A stretch of DNA of 64,000 nucleotides from Streptomyces sp. RKAG293 (lineage in GTDB: Bacteria; Actinomycetota; Actinomycetes; Streptomycetales; Streptomycetaceae). The stretch's first letter is position 1. Each line of letters starts with the position of its first letter. Of this stretch, positions 33,328 through 41,622 are shown piece after piece. The stretch covers positions 7,115,001-7,179,000 of the forward strand of contig NZ_JAJOZB010000001.1 in assembly GCF_023701745.1 (NCBI RefSeq), written 5' to 3'. A program made the translations under genes and the position numbers. Under the pieces are notes generated by a model. The model did not search any database and was not told the origin of the DNA. It worked only from the letters and a program-made list of their open reading frames with translations.

Positions 33328-34296
33328 TCAGGAGGCGCGGGCCGCCCGGCGTGCCTCGAGCGCGAGCTTGCGCTCGTCGAACTTCACGGCCTGGTCGTTG
33401 AGGCCGCCCATGAACATGCCCAGCTCTTCCTGTGCCCGCAGTCCCTCCGGGCTCAGGCCGCTGACCTCGAGGACCTTGAGGTGGCGCAGCACCGGCTGCA
33501 GCACGTCGTCATGGTGGATGCGCAGGTTGTAGATGCCGCCGATGGCCATCCGGGCCGCCGCCCGCTCGAAGCCGGGCATGCCGTGACCGGGCATCCGGAA
33601 CTGCACGACGACGTCGCGGATGGCCTGCATCGTCAGGTCCGGAGCGAGCTGCAGCGCCGCCGCCAGCAGGTTGCGGTAGAAGACCATGTGCAGGTTCTCG
33701 TCGGTCGCGATCCGGGCCAGCATCCGGTCACAGACCGGGTCCCCCGACTGGTGTCCGGTGTTGCGGTGCGAGACGCGGGTGGCCAGCTCCTGGAAGGCCA
33801 CGTACGCCACCGAGTGCAGCATGCTGTGCCGGTTGTCGGACTCGAAGCCCTCCGACATGTGCATCATGCGGAAGCGCTCCAGCTCGACCGGGTCCACGGC
33901 ACGGCTGGTCAGCAGGTAGTCGCGCATGACGATGCCGTGCCGGCCCTCTTCGGCGGTCCAGCGGTGCACCCAGGTGCCCCAGGCGCCGTCGCGGCCGAAG
34001 AGCGAGGCGATCTCGTGGTGGTAGCTCGGGAGGTTGTCCTCGGTGAGCAGGTTCACGACGAGCGCGATCCGGCCGATGTCGGTGACCTTGGACTGCTCCG
34101 GGGCCCAGGCGTCGCCGCCCATGATCCCGTCGAAGTTACGGCCGTCGCTCCACGGCACGTACTCGTGCGGCATCCATTCCTTGGCTACGGAGAGGTGACG
34201 GTTGAGCTCGGTCTCCACGACCTCTTCCAGGGCGTACAGCAGCCGCGCGTCACTCCATGTGTCCGATCCGGGACGGTGGGATTCGGTGATGGTCAC
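33328..34296 (-). CDS. Acyl-ACP desaturase (ferritin-like di-iron)
   Basis: This 322-residue soluble desaturase inserts a double bond into acyl-ACP (DesA type). The two di-iron motifs are present: WTAEEGRHGIVMRDYLL (EEGRH, about residue 110) and ARIATDENLHMVFYRNLL (DENLH, about residue 205). The helices between them and the C-terminal extension are normal. GTG 34296 is chosen because GGAG lies 5 bases upstream (VTITESHRPG start); upstream in-frame starts are less well supported. It is monocistronic and its promoter carries a large nested palindrome, so it is probably controlled by a lipid-responsive repressor encoded elsewhere. Confidence 0.92.
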   Translation of the reverse strand: MTITESHRPGSDTWSDARLLYALEEVVETELNRHLSVAKEWMPHEYVPWSDGRNFDGIMGGDAWAPEQSKVTDIGRIALVVNLLTEDNLPSYHHEIASLFGRDGAWGTWVHRWTAEEGRHGIVMRDYLLTSRAVDPVELERFRMMHMSEGFESDNRHSMLHSVAYVAFQELATRVSHRNTGHQSGDPVCDRMLARIATDENLHMVFYRNLLAAALQLAPDLTMQAIRDVVVQFRMPGHGMPGFERAAARMAIGGIYNLRIHHDDVLQPVLRHLKVLEVSGLSPEGLRAQEELGMFMGGLNDQAVKFDERKLALEARRAARAS

Positions 34297-34321
34297 GGTG
34301 GCTCCTGATGGCTGGCAAGGC

Positions 34322-34354
34322 ACCTACGGGGACGTAAGTTACGCAACCGTAGGT
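34322..34354. promoter_or_regulatory. 33-bp nested palindromic operator of the desaturase gene
   Basis: Around a central G, inner arms CGTAA/TTACG and outer arms ACCTACGG/CCGTAGGT are placed with equal 3-base spacers. The whole 33-bp element is symmetric and ends 26 bp upstream of the desaturase start, where it could block the promoter. Size and layout fit two repressor dimers. Confidence 0.7.
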
Positions 34355-34424
34355 TATGAGTCGCCGAAAAGGCAACCGTCGCCCCGCTGGGTGTATGGAA
34401 CAGCTACGGACAGATACGGAATGG

Positions 34425-35207
34425 CTAGCTCCGCGCGGACAGCTCGCGCAGCCGCACGGACAAGCACGTGACGCAGCCCTCCAGCTTCTCGAATTCGCTG
34501 ATGTCGACCAGCGCCGGCCGGTATCCCAGGCCGCTCAGCAGCTCCGCGCTCCGGGGAGCGCTCGCGGCCATGAGCAGCGCGTTTCCGCCGAGGAGCACCA
34601 CGTGTGACCCAGCCTCCTCCGGCATCGGTCGGAAGTGCGTAAAGATGGCCGGATCGTCGACCAATGGCGGATAGCCGATGATCGTTCCGTCCGGCAGGGC
34701 CGTCACCGCCGATTTCAGGTGCAGCACCTTCGCCACCGGGACGCCGACCACCCGGGCGCCCAGCGGCTCGAAGGCCGCACGCAGCTGCCGCAGGCCCTCG
34801 GCGTTGGTGCGCCCGCCCTGGCCGACGTAGACGGTCTCCCCGACCTTCAGGACGTCGCCGCCCTCCAGCGTTCCGGGCTCCAGGATCCGTTGCACCGAGC
34901 AGCCGAGCGCGACCGCGGCCGCCTCGGCGCCGGCCGTCTCGGGCCGCCGCGAGGGGGCACCGGGGCGTGAGATCAGCGCCACGTTCCGGAACACGACCAT
35001 GGTGTCCTCGACGAACACTCCGTCCGGGCAGTCGTCCGCCGGGGCGGCCTCGGTGGTCTCCCAGCCGTGCTCGGCGAGGACGGCGGTGTAGCGCTCCCAC
35101 TGCCGCAGCGCGAGGGCGGCATCGACCGGCGAGCGCTCGATGTGCGTGACCAGGCCCTCGGCCAGGCGCGGACTGGGACGGCGGACGATCGCCTTCTTGC
35201 TGGGCAT
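34425..35207 (-). CDS. ddaH: Dimethylarginine dimethylaminohydrolase (DDAH)
   Basis: The 260-residue amidinotransferase-fold enzyme hydrolyses methylated arginine to citrulline and methylamines. It has MPSKKAIVRRPSPRLAEGLVTH, DCPDGVFVEDTMVVF, LEGGDVLKVGETVYVGQGGRTN, VLHLKSAVTALPDGT (catalytic His) and FEKLEGCVTCLSV (catalytic Cys) in family order. The ATG at 35207 has GGGAG about 11 bases upstream. Only 17 bp separate it from the divergent ABC-F start, so each gene's promoter must overlap the other gene's 5' end. Confidence 0.94.
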   Translation of the reverse strand: MPSKKAIVRRPSPRLAEGLVTHIERSPVDAALALRQWERYTAVLAEHGWETTEAAPADDCPDGVFVEDTMVVFRNVALISRPGAPSRRPETAGAEAAAVALGCSVQRILEPGTLEGGDVLKVGETVYVGQGGRTNAEGLRQLRAAFEPLGARVVGVPVAKVLHLKSAVTALPDGTIIGYPPLVDDPAIFTHFRPMPEEAGSHVVLLGGNALLMAASAPRSAELLSGLGYRPALVDISEFEKLEGCVTCLSVRLRELSARS

Positions 35208-35224
35208 ATAGGATCTGCTCCCTG

Positions 35225-36862
35225 ATGAGTGCCACTCTTGTTGCCAAGGATCTTGCCGCAGGACACGGGGACCGAGTCCTGTTCTCCGGCCTCGAACTCG
35301 TCGTCGCCCCCGGCGATGTCATCGGCCTGGTCGGTGCCAACGGCGCCGGCAAGTCGACGCTGCTGCGGCTGCTCGCCGGGCTCGACACCCCCGAGCAGGG
35401 GGTGCTGCGGCTGAGCCCGCCCAGCGCCGCCGTCGGCCATCTGCCCCAGGAGCCGGAGCGGCGTCCCGGGGAGACCGTACGGGACTTCCTGGCCCGCCGT
35501 ACCGGCGTCGCCGCCGCGCAGAGCGCGCTCGACGCCGCCACCCAGGCCCTGGTCGACGAGGCGCCCGGCGCCGACGACGCGTACTCCACCGGCCTGGAGC
35601 GCTGGCTCGACCTCGGCGGCGCGGACCTGGAGGAGCGCTCCGAGGAGGTCGCCGCCTCGCTGGGGCTGTCCATCGGCCTCGACCAGCAGATGACCTCGCT
35701 CTCCGGCGGCCAGGCCGCCCGCGCCGGCCTCGCCTCGCTGCTGCTCAGCCGCTACGACGTGTTCCTGCTCGACGAGCCCACCAACGACCTGGACCTCGAC
35801 GGCCTCGACCGGCTGGAGAAGTTCGTCAAGGGGCTGCGCGCCGGCACCGTCGTCGTCAGCCACGACCGCGAGTTCCTCACCCGCACCGTCACCAAGGTCG
35901 TCGAACTCGACCTGGCCCAGCAGCAGGTGAACATCTACGGCGGCGGCTACGAGGCGTACCTGGAGGAGCGGGAGGTCTCCCGCCGGCACGCCCGCGAGGA
36001 GTACGACGAGTTCGCCGACAAGAAGTCCTCTCTCGAAGCGCGCGGACAGATGCAGCGCTCGTGGATGGACCAGGGCGTCAAGAACGCCCGCCGCAAGGCC
36101 ACGGACAACGACAAGATCGGTCGCAAGTTCCGCAGCGAGGCATCCGAGAAGCAGGCCGCGAAGGCCCGCCAGACGCAGCGCATGATCGAACGCCTCGACG
36201 TCGTCGAAGAGCCCCGCAAGGAGTGGGAGCTCAAGATGGAGATCGCCGCGGCGCCCCGGTCCGGGGCCGTGGTGGCGACGCTGCGCGGCGCCGAGGTCCG
36301 CCGCGGGGACTTCACGTTCGGCCCGGTGGACCTGCAGATCGACTGGGCGGACCGGGTCGCGATCACCGGCGCCAACGGCTCCGGCAAGTCCACGCTGCTC
36401 GCCGCGCTGCTCGGCCGGCTCCCGCTGGACGCCGGCAACGCCGCACTCGGCCCGGGCGTCGTCGTGGGCGAGGTGGACCAGGCCCGCGGACTGTTCTTCG
36501 GCGACGAACCGCTGATGGACGCGTTCTCGCTGTCGGTCCCCGACCTGGAGCCCGCCGACGTGCGGACGCTGCTCGCCAAGTTCGGCCTCAAGGCCGCGCA
36601 CGTGCTGCGCCCCGCGGCGACGCTGTCGCCGGGGGAGCGGACCCGCGCCGCGCTGGCCCTGCTGCAGGCCCGCGGCGTCAATCTGCTGGTCCTCGACGAG
36701 CCGACCAACCACCTGGACCTGCCCGCGATCGAGCAGCTGGAGTCGGCGCTCGCCTCGTACAACGGCACGCTGCTGCTGGTCACGCACGACCGGCGGATGC
36801 TGGACGCGGTGAGCACCACGCGGCGCATCGAGGTCGCGGACGGCCGGGTCTCCGAAGCCTGA
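35225..36862 (+). CDS. ABC-F family ATPase (second)
   Basis: This 545-residue tandem ATPase without membrane segments has cassette 1 (GANGAGKSTLL, LSGGQAARAGLA, FLLDEPTNDLDLD), a charged helical linker from about residue 235 to 320 containing SWMDQGVKNARRKATDNDK and the Arg/Lys-rich RKFRSEASEKQAAK, then cassette 2 (GANGSGKSTLL, LSPGERTRAALA, LVLDEPTNHLDLP). The long basic linker and SPGER signature in cassette 2 are typical of actinobacterial housekeeping ABC-F proteins acting on the ribosome. TATAGGAT lies about 10 bases upstream of the ATG, so the message may be nearly leaderless. Confidence 0.92.
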   Translation: MSATLVAKDLAAGHGDRVLFSGLELVVAPGDVIGLVGANGAGKSTLLRLLAGLDTPEQGVLRLSPPSAAVGHLPQEPERRPGETVRDFLARRTGVAAAQSALDAATQALVDEAPGADDAYSTGLERWLDLGGADLEERSEEVAASLGLSIGLDQQMTSLSGGQAARAGLASLLLSRYDVFLLDEPTNDLDLDGLDRLEKFVKGLRAGTVVVSHDREFLTRTVTKVVELDLAQQQVNIYGGGYEAYLEEREVSRRHAREEYDEFADKKSSLEARGQMQRSWMDQGVKNARRKATDNDKIGRKFRSEASEKQAAKARQTQRMIERLDVVEEPRKEWELKMEIAAAPRSGAVVATLRGAEVRRGDFTFGPVDLQIDWADRVAITGANGSGKSTLLAALLGRLPLDAGNAALGPGVVVGEVDQARGLFFGDEPLMDAFSLSVPDLEPADVRTLLAKFGLKAAHVLRPAATLSPGERTRAALALLQARGVNLLVLDEPTNHLDLPAIEQLESALASYNGTLLLVTHDRRMLDAVSTTRRIEVADGRVSEA

Positions 36863-36988
36863 TCCGGGCCTGATCCGGGCTTGGTCCAGGGCCTGCTCCC
36901 GGCCGGGGCCAGCCGGGCGGAACCGGAATGCCGCGGGCCACGTCCAACCCGTGACCGTTCAGGAACCGGGAGACCGGGAGGCCGCCGG

Positions 36989-37369
36989 ATGCGCGTATGG
37001 GCAGGGGCAGTTGCCGTGCTGGCGCTGCTGAGTGCGGTCGGCTGCGGTGCGGATCAACCGCAGAAGGGGAAGGCCGGCGCGCCCCGCTGCGGGTCCACCG
37101 TCGTGACCGAGTCGTCGGACGGCAACCACCTCTGCCTCGACGTGGGCAGCTCGGTCCGCGTCGCGCTGCCGGGTGCCGGGTGGGGCCCGGTGACCACGTC
37201 CGGCGCCGGCCTGACCGAGGTCTCCGCCGACTCCTTCCGCGCGTCCGCCCCCGGCTCGGTGAAGCTGGCCACCGCCCGGAAGGCCTGCCCCGCGCCCTCC
37301 GCACCCGGCATGGTCTCCTGCCACGCCCTGCAGGCATGGACCGTGACGGTCGACGTGCGGCAGCCATAG
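36989..37369 (+). CDS. Small secreted lipoprotein of unknown function
   Basis: This 126-residue protein starts MRVWAGAVAVLALLSAVGCG, a lipoprotein signal with lipobox SAVGC (Cys19). The mature part contains four more Cys residues (RCGST, HLCLD, KACPAP, VSCHAL), which could form two disulfides. A beta-rich region, SSVRVALPGAGWGPV, follows. No family is recognised. The ATG is preceded by GGGAGGCC about 8 bases upstream. It lies 126 bp after the ABC-F gene and ends at a strong hairpin. Confidence 0.75.
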   Translation: MRVWAGAVAVLALLSAVGCGADQPQKGKAGAPRCGSTVVTESSDGNHLCLDVGSSVRVALPGAGWGPVTTSGAGLTEVSADSFRASAPGSVKLATARKACPAPSAPGMVSCHALQAWTVTVDVRQP

Positions 37370-37371
37370 AC

Positions 37372-37410
37372 ACGGACCCGGACAGGCTGTGGGGGCCTGC
37401 CCGGGTCCGT
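37372..37410. terminator. Bidirectional hairpin terminator
   Basis: The inverted repeat ACGGACCCGG-A-CAGGC ... GCCTG-C-CCGGGTCCGT (15 paired bases with one internal mismatch) lies between the convergent lipoprotein and protease genes. Confidence 0.8.
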
Positions 37411-37454
37411 CTGACTTCTTCGCGGGATGCGGGACTACCTCAACCAGCGGTGGT

Positions 37455-39467
37455 TCAGCTGATGTTGAGGGCCGTGTCGTCGAGCACGAAGCTCGTCTGC
37501 AGGCTGGAGTCCTCGGTACCGGTGAAGGTGACCTTCACCGACTGCCCCGCGAACGAGGAGAGGTCGAAGGACTTCTGCGCGTAGCCGGTGTTCTTGTTGA
37601 GGTTGGAGTACGTGGCCAGCGTGGTGGTGCCGGCCTTCACCGTCAGCTTGTCGTAGGCGGTCGAGGTGGTCGTCTCTGCGGTGTCGATGTGCACCCAGAA
37701 CGTCAGGGTGGCGTGGCAGCCGCTGGGGACCGTCACCGTCTGGGCGAGCGAGTCGGTGTGGGTGGAGCCGTAGCCGTTGAGCCAGGCCTTCCAGGAACCG
37801 GAGTGGGCGGCCTCACTGGCGCTGTTGTCGACCACGCCCGCGGTGGCGGTCCAGGGACTGGCGGTGCCGGTCTCGAAGCCCGGGTTGCCGAAGAGCTGCG
37901 AGGTGCCGCAGCCGCCGCCGACCGGGTTCACGACCCAGGTGAAGGACGCGCTGCCGGTGGCGTTGGTGCCGTCCTTGGCGGTCACCGTCACGTTGTAGGT
38001 CCCGGCGGTGGTGGGCGTGCCGCTGATCAGGCCGGTGGAGGGGTTGATCGTGACGCCCGGCGGAAGGCCGGTGGCGCTGTAGGTGAGGGTCTGTCCGCTG
38101 CCCGAGTCGGAGGCCTGGATCTGCAGCGAGACCGCGGTGTTGACGGTGCTCGACTGGCTGCCCGGGTTCGTCACGGTGACGGTGTTGCCGCCGGTCGAGC
38201 CGTTGGTGAAGGCGGCGGTGCCGTTGGGGGTGCCGAGACCGGTCGGGCCGTCGTAGCCGGCCTTGGCGGTGCACAGGTAGCTGCTGCCGCAGGAGCCGTT
38301 GGTGCCCGTGGTCACGTCGTTGAGCGACGAGGTGTGGGCGTACGGGTACGAGGCCGGGCTGGTGCCCGCGGCCGGGGTGCCGGCGAGGGCGTAGACGGAG
38401 GCGATGATCGGCGCGGAGGCGCTGGTGCCGCCGTACACGTTCCAGCCGCTCGCCTGGTAGCTGTCGTAGACCGCGAGGCCGGTGGCCGGGTCGGCGACCG
38501 CCGAGACATCGGCGACGGTGCGCTTGGCGCAGCCGGTGTCGGTCTGCCAGGAGGGCTTGGGGTCGTAGGCGGAGCAGCCGGAGCCGGCGCCGTCGCCGCT
38601 GGTGGCGCCCCAGACCTTCTCGGTCCAGCCGCGCGGGGTGCTGGAGCGGCTGAGCGAGGTGCCGCCGACCGAGGTGACGTACTGCGAGGCGGCCGGGTAC
38701 TCGACGCCGTAGCCGCTGTCACCGGAGCTGACGGTGATCGCGACGCCGGGGTGGTTGAAGTACGCGGCGTCCGAACTGGGGTCGGTGGAGTCCTCGTCGC
38801 CGCCGTAGCTGTTGGAGACGTACTTGGCGCCCATCGTGACCGCGCGGTTCACCGCGGCGCCCAGGTCCTCCATGGACGCCGTGGTCGCCTCGACGAGCAG
38901 GATGTGGCACTGCGGGCAGACGGCGCTGACCATGTCGACGTCGAGCGAGATCTCACCCGCCCAGCCGGCGTCGGCCGCCGGGTAGTTGCTGCCGCCGTTC
39001 TGGTCGACCTTCTTGAAGCAGCCGTTGGCGGTGGTGCAGGCCGGCAGGCCGTACGTGCTGCGGTACGAGCCGAGGTCCGCCTCGGCCTTGGGGTCGTCGT
39101 TGGCGTCGATGATCGCGACGGTCGCACCGGCACCGGCCGAGGGCAGGGCGTACGCGCTCTGCAGGTCAGTGGGGCCGTAGCCGGACGGGAGCGCGTTCGG
39201 GGCGAGGGTCAGGTGCTGGACCAGGTCGGTGCGGGCCAGCGCGTGACAGGCCATGTAGCCGGCCTGGGTGGGTTCCGAGCAGAGCCGCTCGGTGTGGGCG
39301 GTGGTGCTGCTCGCCGCGGCCGGGGCGGCCGTTGCGGGGGTGGCCGACGCGGCTGCCGGGCCGGCGACGGCCAGCATGCCGGCGGAGGCCAGGGCCGCCG
39401 CGGACAGGACGGCGGTGACGCCGCGGCGGGTGAGGCGTCTGGCGCGGGTGGGGGTTCTCGATGGCAA
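37455..39467 (-). CDS. Secreted S53 (sedolisin-like) protease with Ig-like and C-terminal binding domains
   Basis: The product of about 670 residues has an Arg-rich secretion signal (RARRLTRRGVTAVLSAAALASAG, cut near AAASA). The peptidase domain carries the sedolisin elements AIIDANDDP, GWAGEISLDVDMV (catalytic Glu and Asp), VSSGDSGYG (oxyanion Asp) and YGGTSASAPIIASVYAL (nucleophile Ser). A putative Ig domain of He_PIG type follows (YSATGLPPGVTINPSTGLISGTPT). The end is a jelly-roll-like domain with FGNPGFETGTASPWTA. TTG 39467 is preferred because GGAGGG lies 7 bases upstream; ATG 39482 is the alternative but has no ribosome site. It is divergent from the TrmB regulator. Confidence 0.85.
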   Translation of the reverse strand: MPSRTPTRARRLTRRGVTAVLSAAALASAGMLAVAGPAAASATPATAAPAAASSTTAHTERLCSEPTQAGYMACHALARTDLVQHLTLAPNALPSGYGPTDLQSAYALPSAGAGATVAIIDANDDPKAEADLGSYRSTYGLPACTTANGCFKKVDQNGGSNYPAADAGWAGEISLDVDMVSAVCPQCHILLVEATTASMEDLGAAVNRAVTMGAKYVSNSYGGDEDSTDPSSDAAYFNHPGVAITVSSGDSGYGVEYPAASQYVTSVGGTSLSRSSTPRGWTEKVWGATSGDGAGSGCSAYDPKPSWQTDTGCAKRTVADVSAVADPATGLAVYDSYQASGWNVYGGTSASAPIIASVYALAGTPAAGTSPASYPYAHTSSLNDVTTGTNGSCGSSYLCTAKAGYDGPTGLGTPNGTAAFTNGSTGGNTVTVTNPGSQSSTVNTAVSLQIQASDSGSGQTLTYSATGLPPGVTINPSTGLISGTPTTAGTYNVTVTAKDGTNATGSASFTWVVNPVGGGCGTSQLFGNPGFETGTASPWTATAGVVDNSASEAAHSGSWKAWLNGYGSTHTDSLAQTVTVPSGCHATLTFWVHIDTAETTTSTAYDKLTVKAGTTTLATYSNLNKNTGYAQKSFDLSSFAGQSVKVTFTGTEDSSLQTSFVLDDTALNIS

Positions 39468-39517
39468 TGAACAGCCCTCCATGGGGGGATCGGTTCCCGG
39501 CGGCGGGCAACCGTCCA

Positions 39518-39544
39518 GGTCAATGTCATGGTCATGACATGACC
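39518..39544. promoter_or_regulatory. 27-bp palindrome upstream of the protease gene
   Basis: GGTC-A-ATGTCATG-GT-CATGACAT-GACC is symmetric apart from one unpaired A. It is about 50 bp upstream of the protease start and is a good candidate for a repressor or activator site. Confidence 0.6.
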
Positions 39545-39755
39545 TGATGAAGGGAACGCCGCAGGGCTTCGAGTGGCGCACGTTCATTGGTGAGGAATGC
39601 GCGGCGAGGGTGACGCCGACGCTGGGGGGAAGAACTGCCACCCCGTTCAGTGGTGGCCAACGCTGAACGTAGTGACACCTGCCCCCAAGGGACTACCGGG
39701 CAATGGCAAAGTCTTCCTTTCGGTAGGTGATCTCGGGCGTATAGCTTGAGCGCTC

Positions 39756-40574
39756 ATGGAGTTCGAAGAGGGTCCGGTCAACGACCTTGTGGCGCTGGGG
39801 CTCGCGCGGTACGAGGCACGCGTCTACCTCGCGCTCGTCAGACGCGAGTCGTACACCGCCGCCGAGGTGGCCCGCGAGGCGGACGTCCCCCGGCAGCGGG
39901 TCTACGACGTCCTCGACGCGCTCGTGCGCCGACGGCTCGCCGTCGCCCGGCCCGGCCGGGTGGCGACGTTCTCCGCGATCGCGCCGGAACTGGCCATCGC
40001 CCGGCTGATGGCCCTCCAGCGGGAGTCGCTGGAACGGCTGGACCGGGTCTCGGCCGGGCTCGCCTCCGCGCTGCTGCCGATCTGGACCGACGGGCGGACG
40101 CACACCGATCCGCTCGACTACATCGAGGTGCTGCGCGACCCGAAGGTGATCGCCGAGCGGTTCGCGGACATCCAGGAGCAGGCCGGGTACGAGCTGCTCA
40201 GCTTCTGCAAGCCGCCCTTCGTCGCCCCCGCCGCCAACACCGAGGGCATCAAGGTGGTCCGCAGGCTGCGCAAGGCCGGGGGAACGGTCCGGGCGATCTA
40301 CACGCACGACGCGCTCGGCGACGCGGAAGTCCTGGAGAACGTCCGCCGGTTCGGCGAGGCGGGGGAGGAGGCGCGGTTCGCCGCCGAGCTGCCGATGAAG
40401 CTGATCATCGCGGACGCCTCGCTGGTGCTGTGCGACATGCCCGACCCGGTGGCCGGAACCGGCTCCACCACCGCGCTCTTCATCGAACACCCGGCCCTCG
40501 CGGGCTGTCTGCGCCTCGCCTTCCTGACCGTATGGGGGAGCGCCGAGACACGGCCCACGGATCCGCCGTCGTGA
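39756..40574 (+). CDS. TrmB family transcriptional regulator
   Basis: The 272-residue regulator has an N-terminal winged helix (LVALGLARYEARVYLALVRRESYTAAEVAREADVPRQRVYDVLDALVRR, residues 9-58), a short coiled coil (LMALQRESLERLDRVSAGLASALL), and an HKD-like C-terminal sensor domain (YELLSFCKPPFV, RRLRKAGGTVRAIYTHDAL, LIIADASLVLCDMPDP). TrmB proteins sense sugars or other ligands. Divergence from the S53 protease, with a palindrome between the two genes, suggests it controls that protease. Confidence 0.88.
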   Translation: MEFEEGPVNDLVALGLARYEARVYLALVRRESYTAAEVAREADVPRQRVYDVLDALVRRRLAVARPGRVATFSAIAPELAIARLMALQRESLERLDRVSAGLASALLPIWTDGRTHTDPLDYIEVLRDPKVIAERFADIQEQAGYELLSFCKPPFVAPAANTEGIKVVRRLRKAGGTVRAIYTHDALGDAEVLENVRRFGEAGEEARFAAELPMKLIIADASLVLCDMPDPVAGTGSTTALFIEHPALAGCLRLAFLTVWGSAETRPTDPPS

Positions 40575-40683
40575 GCGGCGCCGGGCTCTGACCGGGCCGG
40601 GGTCGCCGGGCCGTCGCGAGCGTCCCCCCGCCGGGGTGGCCGGGACGCGTTCGGTCGCGCGTCACTGGAGTTAAAGTGGCCGC

Positions 40684-41577
40684 GTGGCCGTGTTCCTGCT
40701 CGGAGTCGGTGCCGCCTGCTGCCTCGGACTGGGCTTCGTACTGCAGCAGCGCGCGGCGCAGCGTGCCCCGCTCGCGGACTTCCTCTCCTTCCGACTCCTC
40801 CTCGACCTGATCAAGATGCCCCAGTGGCTGCTGGGCATGGCCCTCATGATCGGCGGCCAGGTGCTCGGGGCGCTGGCCCTGGCGCGCGGCGAGGTCTCCC
40901 TCGTCGAACCGCTCCTCGCCACGAACCTGCTGTTCGCCCTGGCGCTGTCCAGATGGCTGTCGGGGCAGCCGCTGGGCCGGAGCGGCTGGGCGGGAGTGGC
41001 GCTGCTGGCCCTCGGTGTGACGGCGTTCATCGTCGCCGGGCAGCCGGCCGGCGGTGGCCCGGAGGCGGGAGCGCTGCGCCACTGGCTGGTGCTGGGGATC
41101 GTCGTCGGACTCGCGCTGCTGCTGGTGGCCTGCGCCAAACGGCTGCCCGCCTCGTCCGAGGCGACCCTGCTGGCGCTGGCGGCCGGCCTGCTCTACGGGC
41201 TGCAGGACGCGCTGACGCGGATCTGCGGTGAGCTGGCCCGGGAGGACGGCGTCCAGATACTGGCGGTGCACTGGCAGCCGTACGTGGTCGCGGCGATCGG
41301 GCTCACCGGGCTCGTCCTCGTCCAGAGCGCCTTCGAGACCGCCCCGCTGCGGATGTCGCTGCCCGCCCTGACGGCCGCCCAGCCGCTGGCGGGCATCGCC
41401 TGCGGCATCGGCTTCCTCGGGGACCGCTTGCGGGTGACACCCGGGGCGCTGGCCTGGGAGGCGGCCGGGCTCGCGGCGATCACGGTGGGGGTGGTGCTGC
41501 TGGGACGGCACCCGGCGATGCCGTGCGCGCAGTCCGACGGCCAGCCGGAGAAGGAACCCACGGCGAGCGCGAGCTGA
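40684..41577 (+). CDS. DMT (EamA-like) family transporter
   Basis: This 297-residue membrane protein has about nine to ten hydrophobic helices from residue 2 to 280 and a repeated half. Characteristic segments are FLLGVGAACCLGLGFVLQQRAA, ARGEVSLVEPLLATNLLFALALSRWL, and ALTAAQPLAGIACGIGFLGDRL near the end of each repeat. It resembles actinobacterial DMT proteins related to small-molecule or Mg-transporter-like exporters. The start is GTG 40684. It is convergent to the winged-helix gene. The substrate is unknown. Confidence 0.85.
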   Translation: MAVFLLGVGAACCLGLGFVLQQRAAQRAPLADFLSFRLLLDLIKMPQWLLGMALMIGGQVLGALALARGEVSLVEPLLATNLLFALALSRWLSGQPLGRSGWAGVALLALGVTAFIVAGQPAGGGPEAGALRHWLVLGIVVGLALLLVACAKRLPASSEATLLALAAGLLYGLQDALTRICGELAREDGVQILAVHWQPYVVAAIGLTGLVLVQSAFETAPLRMSLPALTAAQPLAGIACGIGFLGDRLRVTPGALAWEAAGLAAITVGVVLLGRHPAMPCAQSDGQPEKEPTASAS

Positions 41578-41622
41578 GGGTCGCGCCGCTGAGTGGAGTG
41601 CTGCTGCGGCCCTACCTGGCGC

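Noticed and set aside
36989..37369. Small lipoprotein as part of the ABC-F operon
   Set aside because: It is 126 bp away with its own ribosome site and no functional link, so cotranscription is possible but unsupported.
39482..39641. Longer N-terminus for the S53 protease from upstream ATG codons
   Set aside because: It would put about 50 or more residues before the secretion signal, and no ribosome site supports those starts.
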